From Nocardioides allogilvus (lineage in GTDB: Bacteria; Actinomycetota; Actinomycetes; Propionibacteriales; Nocardioidaceae): a DNA stretch of 42,056 nucleotides. The DNA is taken from positions 1-42,056 of the forward strand of contig NZ_PZYX01000019.1 in the NCBI RefSeq assembly GCF_003047285.1, written 5' to 3'. A program made the translations under genes and the position numbers. The first letter of the stretch is position 1, and every line of letters starts with the position of its first letter. Shown in pieces: positions 40,409 through 42,056 of the stretch. A model generated the notes under the pieces. It had not been told where the DNA came from. It worked only from the letters and a program-made list of their open reading frames with translations, and ran no database searches.

Positions 40409-41725
40409 TCATGTAGAGACGCGTTGGACAGCCTTCTCGAATGCTGTGGGATCGAAGTACGCGTGCTCCGAACTCACTTTCCCGTCCACGATGGTGTCGA
40501 CCAACGTGGCGTACCAATGGACCGGTACCCCTTCCGCCGGGGCACCGGGGCCCACGTATTGAGCTCGGCACGACAGCTCACCGACCACATGTGACTCGGT
40601 CGCCACGACTGTCACCAGTTCCGTGTCTACCTGTCCGCGGGCGAACAGAGCGTTGTAGTCGGACACGTGGCGCCTGAATGCGGCTTTGCCCAGAACTGGG
40701 GCGTCAGGAAACGGCATGTCCGTGTAGACCATGTCGTCTGCGAAGCAGTCGAGCAGCGCGTCGAAGTCACTGCTGGCCCACGCGGCAACTAGCCGCCTGA
40801 AGAGGGCCTCGTTGTCGGTGGCGACGTCTACTCGTGTGTTGATGCCGCTGTTGTCCGCGTCGAGGTCACCAGTACGTCGAAGGTCTCGTGCATGGTCGGC
40901 CAGGAAGGAGTCGATGTGGCGAGGCGGGTGCCCGACAATTCGTTCGACGTCGCCCGTGACGTTCGCGGTGTGTCCTTCGATGATGCTCTCGACGATCCGG
41001 GTCAGGTACGCGATGGTGTCCTCGTCGAACCCGTCACGGCGCATACGACTCTCGGCTTCGGCCACGGTTTCCTCGACGCCTAGCACGGGTGTGCCCGCGG
41101 CGGCGGTGATGCGTTCGGCGAGTTCCTTCAACGTGAGCGCTTCCGGGCCGGTCAGGTTGAGTGCCTGGCCGATCGAGCCGCCGCCGATCAGCAGTTCGAC
41201 GGCTACCTCGGCGATGTCGCGAACATGGATCCAGGCGGTCGCCGAACCGCCGGTGGTCATCACAATGATGCCGTCGTCGCGGACCATCGGTCCGAAGAAG
41301 TCGTCGTCGATGATGTCCTGCATGAACCAGCTCGGACGGAGAATCGTCCACTGGAGATTCGTGGCCTCCACCGCCAGCTCGACCCGGCGCTCCGTTACGT
41401 CGTCAGAGCGGGTGTGAGTAGCGCATTCGGAGAGCAGGACGAGCCGTCGCACGCCTGCGTCTTCCATCGCTCGCAGGAACTCAGTCACGATCTCGACGAC
41501 GTCGTCGGACTCAGGCTTCACGAGGTACACGGCATCGACACCGACGAGAGCCGGCTCCCAGGTCGAGCCGTCGTGCCAGTCGAACCTAGTCGGGACACCA
41601 TGCCCACCAGAGAGCTCGTCCGGATTGCGTGAGGCTGCCTTGACTGAGACTCCGCGCGAGACGAGCCCCGACGCGACGTATCGTCCCGTCTTGCCGCGTG
41701 CGCCGATGACCAGAATTTGACTCAT
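40409..41725 (-). CDS. NmrA-like NAD(P)-binding protein fused to a SnoaL-like domain
   Basis: The 438-residue protein starts MSQILVIGARGKTGRYVASG, an NmrA/atypical short-chain dehydrogenase Rossmann motif, and continues through VRRLVLLSECATH and LQWTILRPSWFMQDI. From about residue 310 a second domain of about 125 residues resembles the SnoaL/NTF2 fold (LFRRLVAAWASSDFDALLDC, MPFPDAPVLGKAAFRRHVSD). The ATG at 41725 has GAAAGGG upstream. It is downstream of the proline-rich 38-residue frame. NmrA proteins sense or reduce NAD(P)-linked substrates. The fusion suggests a reductase or isomerase acting on a ring compound. Function is not known. Confidence 0.85.
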   Translation of the reverse strand: MSQILVIGARGKTGRYVASGLVSRGVSVKAASRNPDELSGGHGVPTRFDWHDGSTWEPALVGVDAVYLVKPESDDVVEIVTEFLRAMEDAGVRRLVLLSECATHTRSDDVTERRVELAVEATNLQWTILRPSWFMQDIIDDDFFGPMVRDDGIIVMTTGGSATAWIHVRDIAEVAVELLIGGGSIGQALNLTGPEALTLKELAERITAAAGTPVLGVEETVAEAESRMRRDGFDEDTIAYLTRIVESIIEGHTANVTGDVERIVGHPPRHIDSFLADHARDLRRTGDLDADNSGINTRVDVATDNEALFRRLVAAWASSDFDALLDCFADDMVYTDMPFPDAPVLGKAAFRRHVSDYNALFARGQVDTELVTVVATESHVVGELSCRAQYVGPGAPAEGVPVHWYATLVDTIVDGKVSSEHAYFDPTAFEKAVQRVST

Positions 41726-41788
41726 GATGGGCCCTTTCGTCGTGCCTGCGATGTTCATGCGCGACACGATTCGTGCGATCGGTAGTGG

Positions 41789-41905
41789 TCAGTCGTCATG
41801 GTCGTCGGTATCAGGTACCGGCGGACCGGGCGGCCCCGGCGGCTTGGGCGGAGGCTCAAGCTGCTCGTCATCACCTTGGGTACTCGCGTCTTCGACCTGA
41901 GACAT
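41789..41905 (-). CDS. Putative 38-residue proline-rich acidic peptide
   Basis: The open frame starts at an ATG with AGGAGG seven bases upstream. It encodes MSQVEDASTQGDDEQLEPPP, then KPPGPPGPPVPDTDDHDD. The proline/glycine core and acidic tail have no domain I recognise. It ends 63 bases before the NmrA-SnoaL start on the same strand, and its start is 56 bases from the terminal repeat, so an insertion-element promoter could drive it. The ribosome-binding site supports translation. Function is unknown. Confidence 0.5.
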   Translation of the reverse strand: MSQVEDASTQGDDEQLEPPPKPPGPPGPPVPDTDDHDD

Positions 41906-41960
41906 CGTTCCTCCTAGGGGTGGGGGAACGACAGTGCCTTGACTGGCGTGCGCAACCTTT

Positions 41961-42056
41961 GAGTTGAGTCCCCGATAGTGGTGTAGCGCGGTCGCTGAGT
42001 TCGTCACCGGCGTGTACGCCAAACGCAGACGCGGCCACCGCGCGATCCTTCGAGTC
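41961..42056. repeat. Right copy of the 96-bp perfect terminal inverted repeat
   Basis: This is the reverse complement of bases 1-96, with no mismatch over the whole length. The inner boundary GAGTTGAGTCCCC is sharp. With the left copy it frames the whole catabolic island in inverted orientation, as flanking copies of one insertion sequence would. Confidence 0.9.

Noticed and set aside
1..42056. Ends overlapping as evidence of a circular plasmid or phage
   Set aside because: The terminal repeat is inverted and not direct, so it does not indicate circular closure.

Overview
The window is high-GC DNA with dense GTG/ATG starts, Shine-Dalgarno sites of the GGAGG/GAAAGG type and actinobacterial gene families. 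It most likely comes from a soil actinobacterium related to Nocardioides, Rhodococcus or Arthrobacter. It reads as an almost complete catabolic island for nicotine through the pyridine pathway. Four genes point there from protein sequence alone: a 6-hydroxy-L-nicotine oxidase type amine oxidase (26192-27481), a 2,6-dihydroxypseudooxynicotine hydrolase type alpha/beta hydrolase (12568-13638), a 2,6-dihydroxypyridine 3-monooxygenase (20137-21321) and a nitrilase-superfamily omega-amidase (14698-15540). Two complete three-subunit molybdenum hydroxylases supply the expected nicotine dehydrogenase and ketone dehydrogenase. Family calls rest on remembered motifs and not on a database search.

Layout. 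Positions 1-96 and 41961-42056 are a perfect inverted repeat that truncates a MOSC gene at the left edge. It looks like the same insertion-sequence end on both sides. Region 668-12338 (all minus strand): an SMR efflux gene, a substrate-binding lipoprotein, molybdenum hydroxylase S and M subunits, a PucR regulator, a DsbA-like protein, a sugar-type ABC permease and ATPase, and the distant molybdenum hydroxylase L subunit. Region 12568-14082 (plus): the C-C hydrolase and a cupin, ending in a strong hairpin. Region 14698-22578 (minus): a tightly coupled run of Dabb protein, cyclase-family hydrolase, dihydroxypyridine hydroxylase, CoxG-like protein, M-S-L molybdenum hydroxylase and omega-amidase. 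Region 22753-27481 (minus): a second PucR, a second substrate-binding lipoprotein, two candidate small proteins and the hydroxynicotine oxidase. Region 27638-33085 (plus): a DUF5519 protein, a frameshifted moaE, a trimethylamine-dehydrogenase-family protein, a small CxxC protein and a DAO-family oxidase. Region 33212-41905: a broken small gene, an aldehyde dehydrogenase, a GABA-type aminotransferase, a divergent LysR regulator, an HbpS/GlcG protein, a second trimethylamine-dehydrogenase-family protein, an NmrA-SnoaL fusion and a proline-rich 38-residue peptide.

How the parts fit (inference from known enzymology): nicotine is hydroxylated by the M-S-L enzyme, oxidised by the 6HLNO-like enzyme, hydroxylated again by the second molybdenum enzyme, then cleaved to 2,6-dihydroxypyridine and gamma-N-methylaminobutyrate. 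The ring half passes through trihydroxypyridine, a ring-opening step for which the cyclase-family hydrolase is a candidate, then alpha-ketoglutaramate and the omega-amidase. The side-chain half probably uses the DAO-family oxidase, the aminotransferase and the aldehyde dehydrogenase to reach succinate. Less expected parts are the Rbs-type ABC transporter with two paralogous binding proteins, the two divergent trimethylamine-dehydrogenase-like proteins, a roughly 50-bp promoter block shared by the oxidase and the second binding-protein unit, and several very small genes.

Stretches without a supported gene: 998-1464, 2688-3490 and 14140-14697. No rRNA, tRNA, CRISPR array or intact transposase was seen.
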